Of a stretch of DNA of 64,000 nt, positions 27,455-42,688 are shown one piece after another. The notes under the pieces are model-generated. The model saw nothing but the letters and a program-made list of their open reading frames with translations, had not been told where the DNA came from and searched no databases. Location of the stretch: positions 199,001 through 263,000 of the forward strand of contig OZ024759.1 in assembly GCA_964016885.1 (NCBI GenBank), given 5' to 3'. A program made the translations under genes and the position numbers. Source of the stretch: Eledone cirrhosa (Eukaryota > Mollusca > Cephalopoda > Octopoda > Eledonidae). Positions within the stretch are counted from its first letter, which is position 1; every line of letters begins with the position of its first letter.

Positions 27455-30400
27455 GCATGACAAAGTCTATATTAGTAACATGACACAGTCTATATTAGTA
27501 ACATGACACAGTCTATATTAGTAACATGACATAGACTATATTAGTAACATGACAAAGTCTATATTAGTAACATGACAGTCTATATTAGTAACATGACAAA
27601 GTCTATATTAGTAACATGACACAGTCTATATTAGTAACATGACAAAGTCTCTATTAGTAACATGACAAAGTCTATATTAGTAACATGACAGTCTATATTA
27701 GTAACATGACAAAGTCTCTATTAGTAACATGACAAAGACTATATTAGTAACATGACAGTCTATATTAGTAACATGACAAAGTCTATATTAGTAACATGAC
27801 AGTCTATATTGTAACATGACACAGTCTATATTAGTAACATGACACAGTCTATATTAGTAACATGACAGTCTATATTAGTAACATGACAAAGTCTATATTA
27901 GTAACATGACAATGTCTATATTAGTAACATGACAAAGTCTATATTAGTAACATGACAAAGTCTATATTAGTAGCATGACACAGTCTATATTAGTAACATG
28001 ACAAAGTCTATATTAGTAACATGACACAGTCTATATTAGTAACATGACAAAGTCTATATTAGTAACATGACAAAGTCTATATTAGTAGCATGACACAGTC
28101 TATATTAGTAACATGACACAGTCTATATTAGTAACATGACAGTCTATATTGGTAACATGACAAAGTCTATATTAGTAGCATGACAAAGTCTATATTAGTA
28201 ACATGACACAGTCTATATTAGTAACATGACAGTCTATATTAGTAACATGACACAGTCTATATTAGTAACATGACAAAGTCTATATTAGTAGCATGAGAAA
28301 GTCTATATTAGTAACATGACAGTCTATATTAGTAACATGACAAAGTCTATATTAGTAGCATGACAAAGTCTATATTAGTAGCATGACACAGTCTATATTA
28401 GTAACATGACACAGTCTATATTAGTAACATGACACAGTCTATATTAGTAACATGACAAAGTCTATATTAGTAGCATGACAAAGTCTATATTAGTAACATG
28501 ACAAAGTCTATATTAGTAACATGACACAGTCTATATTAGTAACATGACGAAGTCTATATTAGTAACATGACAAAGTCTATATTAGTAACATGACACAGTC
28601 TATATTAGTAACATGACAGTCTATATTAGTAACATGACACAGTCTATATTAGTAACATGACAAAGTCTATATTAGTAACATGGCAAAGTCTATATTAGTA
28701 ACATGACAAAGTCTATATGAGTAACATGACAAGGTCTATATTAGTAACATGACAGTCTATATTGTAACATGACACAGTCTATATTAGTAACATGACACAG
28801 TCTATATTAGTAACATGACAGTCTATATTAGTAACATGACAAAGTCTATATTAGTAACATGACAGTCTATATTAGTAACATGACAAAGTCTATATTAGTA
28901 GCATGACAAAGTCTATATTAGTAACATGACGGTCTATATTAGTAACATGACAAAGTCTCTATTAGTAACATGACAAAGACTATATTAGTAACGTGACAGT
29001 CTATATTAGTAACATGACAAAGTCTATATTAGTAACATGACAGTCTATATTGTAACATGACACAGTCTATATTAGTAACATGACACAGTCTATATTAGTA
29101 ACATGACAGTCTATATTAGTAACATGACAAAGTCTATATTAGTAACATGACAGTCTATATTAGTAACATGACAAAGTCTATATTAGTAGCATGACAAAGT
29201 CTATATTAGTAACATGACACAGTCTATATTAGTAACATGACAAAGTCTATATTAGTAGCATGACAAAGTCTATATTAGTAACATGACAAAGTCTATATTA
29301 GTAACATGACAAAGTCTATATTAGTAACATGACAGTCTATATTAGTAACATGACAGTCCATATTAGTAGCATGACAAAGTCTATATTAGTAACATGACAA
29401 AGTCTATATTAGTAACATGACACAGTCTATATTAGTAACATGACAAAGTCTATATTAGTAACATGACAGTCTATATTAGTAACATGACAAAGTCTATATT
29501 AGTAACATGACAGTCTATATTGTAACATGACACAGTCTATATTTGTAACATGACACAGTCTATATTAGTAACATGACAAAGTCTATATTAGTAACATGAC
29601 AGTCTATATTAGTAACATGACAAAGTCTATATTAGTAACATGACAAAGTCTATATTAGTAACATGACAAAGTCTATATTAGTAACATTACAGACTATATT
29701 AGTAACATGACACAGTCTATATTAGTAACATGACAAAGTCTATATTAGTAACATGACATAGACTATATTAGTAACATGACAAAGTCTATATTAGTAACAT
29801 GACAGTCTATATTAGTAACATGACAAAGTCTATATTAGCAACATGACACAGTCTATATTAGTAACATGACAAAGTCTCTATTAGTAACATGACAAAGTCT
29901 ATATTAGTAACATGACAAAGTCTATATTAGTTACATGACAGTCTATATTAGTAACATGACAAAGTCTATATTAGTAACATGACAAAGTCTATATTAGTAA
30001 CATGACAGTCTATATTAGTAACATGACACAGTCTATATTAGTAACATGACACGGTCTATATTAGTAACATGACAAAGTCTATATTAGTAACATGACACAG
30101 TCTATATTATTAACATGACAAAGTCTATATTAGTAACATGACACAGTCTATATTAGTAACATGACATAGTCTATATTAGTAACATGACATAGTCTATATT
30201 AGTAGCATGACAAAGTCTATATTAGTAACATGACAAAGTCTATATTAGTAACATGACACAGTCTATATTAGTAACATGACAAAGTCTATATTAGTAACAT
30301 GACACAGTCTATATTAGTAATATGACAAAGTCTATATTAGTAACATGACACAGTCTATATTAGTAACATGACACAGTCTATATTAGTAACATGACAAAGT

Positions 30401-31940
30401 CTATATTAGTAGCATGACAAAGTCTATATTAGTAAGATGACAAAGTCTATATTAGTAACATGACACAGTCTATATTAGTAACATGACAAAGTCTATATTA
30501 GTAACATGACAGTCTATATTAGAAACATGACAGTCTATATTAGTAACATGACAAAGTCTATATTAGTAACATGACAAGGTCTATATTAGTAACATGACAA
30601 AGTCTATATTAGTAACATGACAAAGTCTATATTTGTAACATGGCAATGTCTATATTAGTAACATGACAAAGTCTATATTAGTAACATGGCAAAGTCTAAA
30701 TTAGTAACATGACAAAGTCTATATTAGTAACATGTCAAGGTCTATATTAGTAACATGACAAAGTCTATATTAGTAACATGACAAAGTCTATATTAGTAAC
30801 ATGACAGTCTATATTAGTAACATGACAAAGTCTATATTAGTAACATGACACAGTCTATATTAGTAGCATGACAAAGTCTATATTAGTAACATGACACAGT
30901 CTATATTAGTAACATGACAAAGTCTATATTAGTAACATGACAGTCTATATTAGTAACATGACAGTCTATATTAGTAGCATGACAAAGTCTATATTAGTAA
31001 CATGACACAGTCTATATTAGTAACATGACAGTCTATATTAGTAACATGACAAAGTCTATATTAGTAGCATGACAAAGTCTATATTAGTAACATGACACAG
31101 TCTATATTAGTAACATGACAAAGTCTATATTAGTAGCATGACAAAGTCTATATTAGTAACATGACAAAGTCTATATTAGTAACATGACAAAGTCTATATT
31201 AGTAACATGACAGTCTATATTAGTAACATGACAGTCCATATTAGTAGCATGACAAAGTCTATATTAGTAACATGACAAAGTCTATATTAGTAACATGACA
31301 CAGTCTATATTAGTAACATGACACAGTCTATATTAGTAACATGACACAGTCTATATTAGTAACATGACAAAGTCTATATTAGTAACATGACAGTCTATAT
31401 TAGTAACATGACAAAGTCTATATTAGTAACATGACAAAGTCTATATTAGTAACATGACAAAGTCTATATTAGTAACATTACAGACTATATTAGTAACATG
31501 ACACAGTCTATATTAGTAACATGACAAAGTCTATATTAGTAACATGACATAGACTATATTAGTAACATGACAAAGTCTATATTAGTAACATGACAGTCTA
31601 TATTAGTAACATGACAAAGTCTATATTAGCAACATGACACAGTCTATATTAGTAACATGAGAAAGTCTCTATTAGTAACATGACAAAGTCTATATTAGTA
31701 ACATGACAAAGTCTATATTAGTAACATGACTGTCTATATTAGTAACATGACAAAGTCTATATTAGTAACATGACAAAGTCTATATTAGTAACATGACAGT
31801 CTATATTAGTAACATGACACAGTCTATATTAGTAACATGACACGGTCTATATTAGTAACATGGCAAAGTCTATATTAGTAACATGACACAGTCTATATTA
31901 GTAACATGACACATTCTATATTATTAACATGACAAAGTCT

Positions 31941-31970
31941 ATATTATTAACATCATAACACAGTCTATAT
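31941..31970. repeat. Monomer with 3-base insertion (AACATCATAACACAG)
   Basis: AACATGACACAG is replaced by AACATCATAACACAG, a net gain of three bases. Seen only here and in the second 6,790-bp copy at 38,731-38,760. The matching left-half position near 10.01 kb has the normal form, so the change arose after the long-range copying and before the 6,790-bp duplication. Confidence 0.88.
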
Positions 31971-32145
31971 TAGTAACATGACATAGTCTATATTAGTAAC
32001 ATGACATAGTCTATATTAGTAGCATGACAAAGTCTATATTAGTAACATGACAAAGTCTATATTAGTAACATGACACAGTCTATATTAGTAACATGAGAAA
32101 GTCTATATTAGTAACATGACACAGTCTATATTAGTAACATGACAA

Positions 32146-35108
32146 AGTCTATATTAGTAACTTGACAGTCTATATTAGTAACATGACAAAGTTTATATTA
32201 GTAGCATGACAAAGTCTATATTAGTAACATGACACAGTCTATATTAGTAACATGACAGTCTATATTATTAAATGACACAGTCTATATTAGTAACATGACA
32301 AAGTCTATATTAGTAGCATGACAAAGTCTATATTAGTAACATGACAGTCTATATTAGTAACATGACAAAGTCTATATTAGTAGCATGACAAAGTCTATAT
32401 TAGTAGCATGACACAGTCTATATTAGTAACATGACACAGTCTATATTAGTAACATGACACGGTCTATATTAGTAACATGACAAAGTCTATATTAGTAGCA
32501 TGACAAAGTCTATATTAGTAACATGACAAAGTCTATATTAGTAACATGACACAGTCTATATTAGTAACATGACAAAGTCTATATTAGTAACATGATAAAG
32601 TCTATATTAGTAACATGACACGGTCTATATTAGTAACATGACAAAGTCTATATTAGTAACATGACACTGTCTATATTAGTCACTTGACAAAGTCTATATT
32701 AGTAACATGACACAGTCTATATTAGTAACATGACACAGTCTATATTAGTAACATGACAAAGTCTATATTAGTAACATGACAGTCTATATTAGTAACATGA
32801 CAGTCTATATTAGTAACATGACAAAGTCTATATTAGTAACATGGCAATGTCTATATTAGTAACATGACAAAGTCTATATTAGTAACATGGCAAAGTCTAA
32901 ATTAGTAACATGACAAAGTCTATATTAGTAACATGTCAAGGTCTATATTAGTAACATGACAAAGTCTATATTAGTAACATGACAAAGTCTATATTAGTAA
33001 CATGACAGTCTATATTAGTAACATGACAAAGTCTATATTAGTAACATGACAGTCTATATTAGTAACATGATAGTCTATATTAGTAGCATGACAAAGTCTA
33101 TATTAGTACCATGACAAAGTCTATATTAGTAACATGACAAAGTCTATATTAGTAACATGACAAAGTCTATATTAGTAACATGACAGTCTATATTAGTAAC
33201 ATGACAGTCCATATTAGTAGCATGACAAAGTCTATATTAGTAACATGACAAAGTCTATATTAGTAACATGACACAGTCTATATTAGTAACATGACACAGT
33301 CTATATTAGTAACATGACACAGTCTATATTAGTAACATGACAAAGTCTATATTAGTAACATGGCAAAGTCTATATTAGTAACATGACAAAGTCTATATGA
33401 GTAACATGACAAGGTCTATATTAGTAACATGACACAGTCTATATTAGTAACATGACAAAGTCTCTATTAGTAACATGACAGTCTATATTAGTAACATGAC
33501 AAAGTCTATATTAGTAACATGACAGTCTATATTGTAACATGACACAGTCTATATTAGTAACATGACACAGTCTATATTAGTAACATGACAGTCTATATTA
33601 GTAACATGACAAAGTCTATATTAGTAACATGACAAAGTCTATATTAATAACATGACAAAGTCTATATTAGTAACATGACAAAGTCTATATTAGTAGCATG
33701 ACACAGTCTATATTCGTAACATGACAAAGTCTATATTAGTAACATGACACAGTCTATATTAGTAACATGACAAAGTCTATATTAGTAACATGACAAAGTC
33801 TATATTAGTAGCATGACACAGTCTATATTAGTAACATGACACAGTCTATATTAGTAACATGACAGTCTATATTAGTAACATGACAAAGTCTATATTAGTA
33901 ACATGACAAAGTCTATATTAGTAACATGACACAGTCTATATTAGTAACATGACAGTCTATATTATTAAATGACACAGTCTATATTAGTAACATGACAAAG
34001 TCTATATTAGTAGCATGACAGAGTCTATATTAGTAACATGACAGTCTATATTAGTAACATGACAAAGTCTATATTAGTAGCATGACAAAGTCTATATTAG
34101 TAGCATGACACAGTCTATATTAGTAACATGACACAGTCTATATTAGTAACATGACACAGTCTATATTAGTAACATGACAAAGTCTATATTGGTAGCATGA
34201 CAAAGTCTATATTAGTAACATGACAAAGTCTATATTAGTAACATGACACAGTCTATATTAGTAACATGACAAAGTCTATATTAGTAACATGATAAAGTCT
34301 ATATTAGTAACATGACACGGTCTATATTAGTAACATGACAAAGTCTATATTAGTAACATGACACTGTCTATATTAGTCACTTGACAAAGTCTATATTAGT
34401 AACATGACACAGTCTATATTAGTAACATGACACAGTCTATATTAGTAACATGACAAAGTCTATATTAGTAACATGACAGTCTATATTAGTAACATGACAG
34501 TCTATATTAGTAACATGACAAAGTCTATATTAGTAACATGACATAGACTATATTAGTAACATGACAAAGTCTATATTAGTAACATGACAAAGTCTATATA
34601 AGTAACATGGCAATGTCTATATTAGTAACATGACAAAGTCTATATTAGTAACATGGCAAAGTCTAAATTAGTAACATGACAAAGTTTATATTAGTAACAT
34701 GTCAAGGTCTATATTAGTAACATGACAAAGTCTATATTAGTAACATGACAAAGTCTATATTAGTAACATGACAGTCTATATTAGTAACATGACAAAGTCT
34801 ATATTAGTAACATGACAGTCTATATTAGTAACATGATAGTCTATATTAGTAGCATGACAAAGTCTATATTAGTACCATGACAAAGTCTATATTAGTAACA
34901 TGACAAAGTCTATATTAGTAACATGACAAAGTCTATATTAGTAACATGACAGTCTATATTAGTAACATGACAGTCCATATTAGTAGCATGACAAAGTCTA
35001 TATTAGTAACATGACAAAGTCTATATTAGTAACATGACACAGTCTATATTAGTAACATGACACAGTCTATATTAGTAACATGACACAGTCTATATTAGTA
35101 ACATGACA
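32146..35108. repeat. Long-range duplicate, right copy (partner 12,018-14,980)
   Basis: Copy of the 12.0-15.0 kb segment, which appears a third time 6,790 bp further right at about 38,936-41,898. Beyond 35,108 the similarity to the left continues at a shift of 19,176 bp (20,128 minus the private 952-bp duplication), for example the AATG unit at 16,581 and 35,757. Confidence 0.9.
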
Positions 35109-35853
35109 AAGTCTATATTAGTAACATGGCAAAGTCTATATTAGTAACATGACAAAGTCTATATGAGTAACATGACAAGGTCTATATTAGTAACATGACA
35201 CAGTCTATATTAGTAACATGACAAAGTCTATATTAGTAACATGACAGTGTATATTAGTAACATGACAAAGTCTATATTAGTAACATGACAAAGTCTATAT
35301 TAGTAACATGACAGTCTATATTAGTAACATGACACAGTCTATATTAGTAACATGACACAGTCTATATTAGTAACATGACATAGACTATATTAGTAACATG
35401 ACAAAGTCTATATTAGTAACATGACAGTCTATATTAGTAACATGACAAAGTCTATATTAGTAACATGACACAGTCTATATTAGTAACATGACAAAGTCTC
35501 TATTAGTAACATGACAAAGTCTATATTAGTAACATGACAGTCTATATTAGTAACATGACAAAGTCTCTATTAGTAACATGACAAAGACTATATTAGTAAC
35601 ATGACAGTCTATATTAGTAACATGACAAAGTCTATATTAGTAACATGACAGTCTATATTGTAACATGACACAGTCTATATTAGTAACATGACACAGTCTA
35701 TATTAGTAACATGACAGTCTATATTAGTAACATGACAAAGTCTATATTAGTAACATGACAATGTCTATATTAGTAACATGACAAAGTCTATATTAGTAAC
35801 ATGACAAAGTCTATATTAGTAGCATGACACAGTCTATATTAGTAACATGACAA

Positions 35854-35898
35854 AGTCTATATTAGTAACATGACACAGTCTATATTAGTAACATGACA
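35854..35898. repeat. Junction of the 6,790-bp duplication
   Basis: These 45 bases, about two monomers, belong to the end of the first copy and the start of the second. The sequence is ordinary satellite with no target-site duplication or foreign insert, as expected for in-register unequal exchange between homologous monomers. The exact crossover base cannot be located inside the overlap. Confidence 0.85.
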
Positions 35899-38800
35899 GT
35901 CTATATTAGTAACATGACAAAGTCTATATTAGTAACATGACAGTCTATATTAGTAACATGACAAAGTCTATATTAGTAGCATGACAAAGTCTATATTAGT
36001 AACATGACACAGTCTATATTAGTAACATGACAAAGTCTATATTAGTAGCATGACAAAGTCTATATTAGTAACATGACAAAGTCTATATTAGTAACATGAC
36101 AAAGTCTATATTAGTAACATGACAGTCTATATTAGTAACATGACAGTCCATATTAGTAGCATGACAAAGTCTATATTAGTAACATGACAAAGTCTATATT
36201 AGTAACATGACACAGTCTATATTAGTAACATGACAAAGTCTATATTAGTAACATGACAGTCTATATTAGTAACATGACAAAGTCTATATTAGTAACATGA
36301 CAGTCTATATTGTAACATGACACAGTCTATATTTGTAACATGACACAGTCTATATTAGTAACATGACAAAGTCTATATTAGTAACATGACAGTCTATATT
36401 AGTAACATGACAAAGTCTATATTAGTAACATGACAAAGTCTATATTAGTAACATGACAAAGTCTATATTAGTAACATTACAGACTATATTAGTAACATGA
36501 CACAGTCTATATTAGTAACATGACAAAGTCTATATTAGTAACATGACATAGACTATATTAGTAACATGACAAAGTCTATATTAGTAACATGACAGTCTAT
36601 ATTAGTAACATGACAAAGTCTATATTAGCAACATGACACAGTCTATATTAGTAACATGACAAAGTCTCTATTAGTAACATGACAAAGTCTATATTAGTAA
36701 CATGACAAAGTCTATATTAGTTACATGACAGTCTATATTAGTAACATGACAAAGTCTATATTAGTAACATGACAAAGTCTATATTAGTAACATGACAGTC
36801 TATATTAGTAACATGACACAGTCTATATTAGTAACATGACACGGTCTATATTAGTAACATGACAAAGTCTATATTAGTAACATGACACAGTCTATATTAT
36901 TAACATGACAAAGTCTATATTAGTAACATGACACAGTCTATATTAGTAACATGACATAGTCTATATTAGTAACATGACATAGTCTATATTAGTAGCATGA
37001 CAAAGTCTATATTAGTAACATGACAAAGTCTATATTAGTAACATGACACAGTCTATATTAGTAACATGACAAAGTCTATATTAGTAACATGACACAGTCT
37101 ATATTAGTAATATGACAAAGTCTATATTAGTAACATGACACAGTCTATATTAGTAACATGACACAGTCTATATTAGTAACATGACAAAGTCTATATTAGT
37201 AGCATGACAAAGTCTATATTAGTAAGATGACAAAGTCTATATTAGTAACATGACACAGTCTATATTAGTAACATGACAAAGTCTATATTAGTAACATGAC
37301 AGTCTATATTAGAAACATGACAGTCTATATTAGTAACATGACAAAGTCTATATTAGTAACATGACAAGGTCTATATTAGTAACATGACAAAGTCTATATT
37401 AGTAACATGACAAAGTCTATATTTGTAACATGGCAATGTCTATATTAGTAACATGACAAAGTCTATATTAGTAACATGGCAAAGTCTAAATTAGTAACAT
37501 GACAAAGTCTATATTAGTAACATGTCAAGGTCTATATTAGTAACATGACAAAGTCTATATTAGTAACATGACAAAGTCTATATTAGTAACATGACAGTCT
37601 ATATTAGTAACATGACAAAGTCTATATTAGTAACATGACACAGTCTATATTAGTAGCATGACAAAGTCTATATTAGTAACATGACACAGTCTATATTAGT
37701 AACATGACAAAGTCTATATTAGTAACATGACAGTCTATATTAGTAACATGACAGTCTATATTAGTAGCATGACAAAGTCTATATTAGTAACATGACACAG
37801 TCTATATTAGTAACATGACAGTCTATATTAGTAACATGACAAAGTCTATATTAGTAGCATGACAAAGTCTATATTAGTAACATGACACAGTCTATATTAG
37901 TAACATGACAAAGTCTATATTAGTAGCATGACAAAGTCTATATTAGTAACATGACAAAGTCTATATTAGTAACATGACAAAGTCTATATTAGTAACATGA
38001 CAGTCTATATTAGTAACATGACAGTCCATATTAGTAGCATGACAAAGTCTATATTAGTAACATGACAAAGTCTATATTAGTAACATGACACAGTCTATAT
38101 TAGTAACATGACACAGTCTATATTAGTAACATGACACAGTCTATATTAGTAACATGACAAAGTCTATATTAGTAACATGACAGTCTATATTAGTAACATG
38201 ACAAAGTCTATATTAGTAACATGACAAAGTCTATATTAGTAACATGACAAAGTCTATATTAGTAACATTACAGACTATATTAGTAACATGACACAGTCTA
38301 TATTAGTAACATGACAAAGTCTATATTAGTAACATGACATAGACTATATTAGTAACATGACAAAGTCTATATTAGTAACATGACAGTCTATATTAGTAAC
38401 ATGACAAAGTCTATATTAGCAACATGACACAGTCTATATTAGTAACATGACAAAGTCTCTATTAGTAACATGACAAAGTCTATATTAGTAACATGACAAA
38501 GTCTATATTAGTAACATGACTGTCTATATTAGTAACATGACAAAGTCTATATTAGTAACATGACAAAGTCTATATTAGTAACATGACAGTCTATATTAGT
38601 AACATGACACAGTCTATATTAGTAACATGACACGGTCTATATTAGTAACATGGCAAAGTCTATATTAGTAACATGACACAGTCTATATTAGTAACATGAC
38701 ACATTCTATATTATTAACATGACAAAGTCTATATTATTAACATCATAACACAGTCTATATTAGTAACATGACATAGTCTATATTAGTAACATGACATAGT

Positions 38801-41800
38801 CTATATTAGTAGCATGACAAAGTCTATATTAGTAACATGACAAAGTCTATATTAGTAACATGACACAGTCTATATTAGTAACATGAGAAAGTCTATATTA
38901 GTAACATGACACAGTCTATATTAGTAACATGACAAAGTCTATATTAGTAACTTGACAGTCTATATTAGTAACATGACAAAGTTTATATTAGTAGCATGAC
39001 AAAGTCTATATTAGTAACATGACACAGTCTATATTAGTAACATGACAGTCTATATTATTAAATGACACAGTCTATATTAGTAACATGACAAAGTCTATAT
39101 TAGTAGCATGACAAAGTCTATATTAGTAACATGACAGTCTATATTAGTAACATGACAAAGTCTATATTAGTAGCATGACAAAGTCTATATTAGTAGCATG
39201 ACACAGTCTATATTAGTAACATGACACAGTCTATATTAGTAACATGACACGGTCTATATTAGTAACATGACAAAGTCTATATTAGTAGCATGACAAAGTC
39301 TATATTAGTAACATGACAAAGTCTATATTAGTAACATGACACAGTCTATATTAGTAACATGACAAAGTCTATATTAGTAACATGATAAAGTCTATATTAG
39401 TAACATGACACGGTCTATATTAGTAACATGACAAAGTCTATATTAGTAACATGACACTGTCTATATTAGTCACTTGACAAAGTCTATATTAGTAACATGA
39501 CACAGTCTATATTAGTAACATGACACAGTCTATATTAGTAACATGACAAAGTCTATATTAGTAACATGACAGTCTATATTAGTAACATGACAGTCTATAT
39601 TAGTAACATGACAAAGTCTATATTAGTAACATGGCAATGTCTATATTAGTAACATGACAAAGTCTATATTAGTAACATGGCAAAGTCTAAATTAGTAACA
39701 TGACAAAGTCTATATTAGTAACATGTCAAGGTCTATATTAGTAACATGACAAAGTCTATATTAGTAACATGACAAAGTCTATATTAGTAACATGACAGTC
39801 TATATTAGTAACATGACAAAGTCTATATTAGTAACATGACAGTCTATATTAGTAACATGATAGTCTATATTAGTAGCATGACAAAGTCTATATTAGTACC
39901 ATGACAAAGTCTATATTAGTAACATGACAAAGTCTATATTAGTAACATGACAAAGTCTATATTAGTAACATGACAGTCTATATTAGTAACATGACAGTCC
40001 ATATTAGTAGCATGACAAAGTCTATATTAGTAACATGACAAAGTCTATATTAGTAACATGACACAGTCTATATTAGTAACATGACACAGTCTATATTAGT
40101 AACATGACACAGTCTATATTAGTAACATGACAAAGTCTATATTAGTAACATGGCAAAGTCTATATTAGTAACATGACAAAGTCTATATGAGTAACATGAC
40201 AAGGTCTATATTAGTAACATGACACAGTCTATATTAGTAACATGACAAAGTCTCTATTAGTAACATGACAGTCTATATTAGTAACATGACAAAGTCTATA
40301 TTAGTAACATGACAGTCTATATTGTAACATGACACAGTCTATATTAGTAACATGACACAGTCTATATTAGTAACATGACAGTCTATATTAGTAACATGAC
40401 AAAGTCTATATTAGTAACATGACAAAGTCTATATTAATAACATGACAAAGTCTATATTAGTAACATGACAAAGTCTATATTAGTAGCATGACACAGTCTA
40501 TATTCGTAACATGACAAAGTCTATATTAGTAACATGACACAGTCTATATTAGTAACATGACAAAGTCTATATTAGTAACATGACAAAGTCTATATTAGTA
40601 GCATGACACAGTCTATATTAGTAACATGACACAGTCTATATTAGTAACATGACAGTCTATATTAGTAACATGACAAAGTCTATATTAGTAACATGACAAA
40701 GTCTATATTAGTAACATGACACAGTCTATATTAGTAACATGACAGTCTATATTATTAAATGACACAGTCTATATTAGTAACATGACAAAGTCTATATTAG
40801 TAGCATGACAGAGTCTATATTAGTAACATGACAGTCTATATTAGTAACATGACAAAGTCTATATTAGTAGCATGACAAAGTCTATATTAGTAGCATGACA
40901 CAGTCTATATTAGTAACATGACACAGTCTATATTAGTAACATGACACAGTCTATATTAGTAACATGACAAAGTCTATATTGGTAGCATGACAAAGTCTAT
41001 ATTAGTAACATGACAAAGTCTATATTAGTAACATGACACAGTCTATATTAGTAACATGACAAAGTCTATATTAGTAACATGATAAAGTCTATATTAGTAA
41101 CATGACACGGTCTATATTAGTAACATGACAAAGTCTATATTAGTAACATGACACTGTCTATATTAGTCACTTGACAAAGTCTATATTAGTAACATGACAC
41201 AGTCTATATTAGTAACATGACACAGTCTATATTAGTAACATGACAAAGTCTATATTAGTAACATGACAGTCTATATTAGTAACATGACAGTCTATATTAG
41301 TAACATGACAAAGTCTATATTAGTAACATGACATAGACTATATTAGTAACATGACAAAGTCTATATTAGTAACATGACAAAGTCTATATAAGTAACATGG
41401 CAATGTCTATATTAGTAACATGACAAAGTCTATATTAGTAACATGGCAAAGTCTAAATTAGTAACATGACAAAGTTTATATTAGTAACATGTCAAGGTCT
41501 ATATTAGTAACATGACAAAGTCTATATTAGTAACATGACAAAGTCTATATTAGTAACATGACAGTCTATATTAGTAACATGACAAAGTCTATATTAGTAA
41601 CATGACAGTCTATATTAGTAACATGATAGTCTATATTAGTAGCATGACAAAGTCTATATTAGTACCATGACAAAGTCTATATTAGTAACATGACAAAGTC
41701 TATATTAGTAACATGACAAAGTCTATATTAGTAACATGACAGTCTATATTAGTAACATGACAGTCCATATTAGTAGCATGACAAAGTCTATATTAGTAAC

Positions 41801-42688
41801 ATGACAAAGTCTATATTAGTAACATGACACAGTCTATATTAGTAACATGACACAGTCTATATTAGTAACATGACACAGTCTATATTAGTAACATGACAAA
41901 GTCTATATTAGTAACATGGCAAAGTCTATATTAGTAACATGACAAAGTCTATATGAGTAACATGACAAGGTCTATATTAGTAACATGACACAGTCTATAT
42001 TAGTAACATGACAAAGTCTATATTAGTAACATGACAGTGTATATTAGTAACATGACAAAGTCTATATTAGTAACATGACAAAGTCTATATTAGTAACATG
42101 ACAGTCTATATTAGTAACATGACACAGTCTATATTAGTAACATGACACAGTCTATATTAGTAACATGACATAGACTATATTAGTAACATGACAAAGTCTA
42201 TATTAGTAACATGACAGTCTATATTAGTAACATGACAAAGTCTATATTAGTAACATGACACAGTCTATATTAGTAACATGACAAAGTCTCTATTAGTAAC
42301 ATGACAAAGTCTATATTAGTAACATGACAGTCTATATTAGTAACATGACAAAGTCTCTATTAGTAACATGACAAAGACTATATTAGTAACATGACAGTCT
42401 ATATTAGTAACATGACAAAGTCTATATTAGTAACATGACAGTCTATATTGTAACATGACACAGTCTATATTAGTAACATGACACAGTCTATATTAGTAAC
42501 ATGACAGTCTATATTAGTAACATGACAAAGTCTATATTAGTAACATGACAATGTCTATATTAGTAACATGACAAAGTCTATATTAGTAACATGACAAAGT
42601 CTATATTAGTAGCATGACACAGTCTATATTAGTAACATGACAAAGTCTATATTAGTAACATGACACAGTCTATATTAGTAACATGACA

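Larger units (their letters stand above)
23444..31474. repeat. 4,020-bp tandem higher-order repeat, two copies
   Basis: Bases 23,444-27,454 match 27,464-31,474 at a constant shift of 4,020 bp. More than a dozen lines spread over the block were compared, including the AATG unit near 23.89/27.91 kb, ATTGG (24,128/28,148), GACGAAG (24,526/28,546), ACGG (24.91/28.93 kb), GCAAC (25,818/29,838), GTAAGATGAC (26.41/30.43 kb) and cassettes (26,668/30,688), with no difference noticed. About 179 monomers per copy. The lack of divergence implies a very recent duplication or an assembly duplication. Confidence 0.94.
29064..42688. repeat. 6,790-bp tandem higher-order repeat, two copies
   Basis: Bases 29,064-35,898 match 35,854-42,688 at a constant shift of 6,790 bp, two full copies plus 45 bases of overlap. 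Markers checked were ATTTGTAACA (29,521/36,311), GCAAC (29,838/36,628 and 31,629/38,419), the CATCATAACA insertion (31,951/38,741), ATTAAATGAC (32,267/39,057), GGTAGC (near 34.19/40.98 kb) and GTGTATATT (35.25/42.04 kb). One difference was noticed: 31,661 G against 38,451 C. About 300 monomers per copy, the longest repeat block in the window. Confidence 0.95.

Noticed and set aside
31941..31970. Footprint left by transposon excision
   Set aside because: A three-base gain could be such a footprint, but there is no flanking duplication and slippage explains it equally well.
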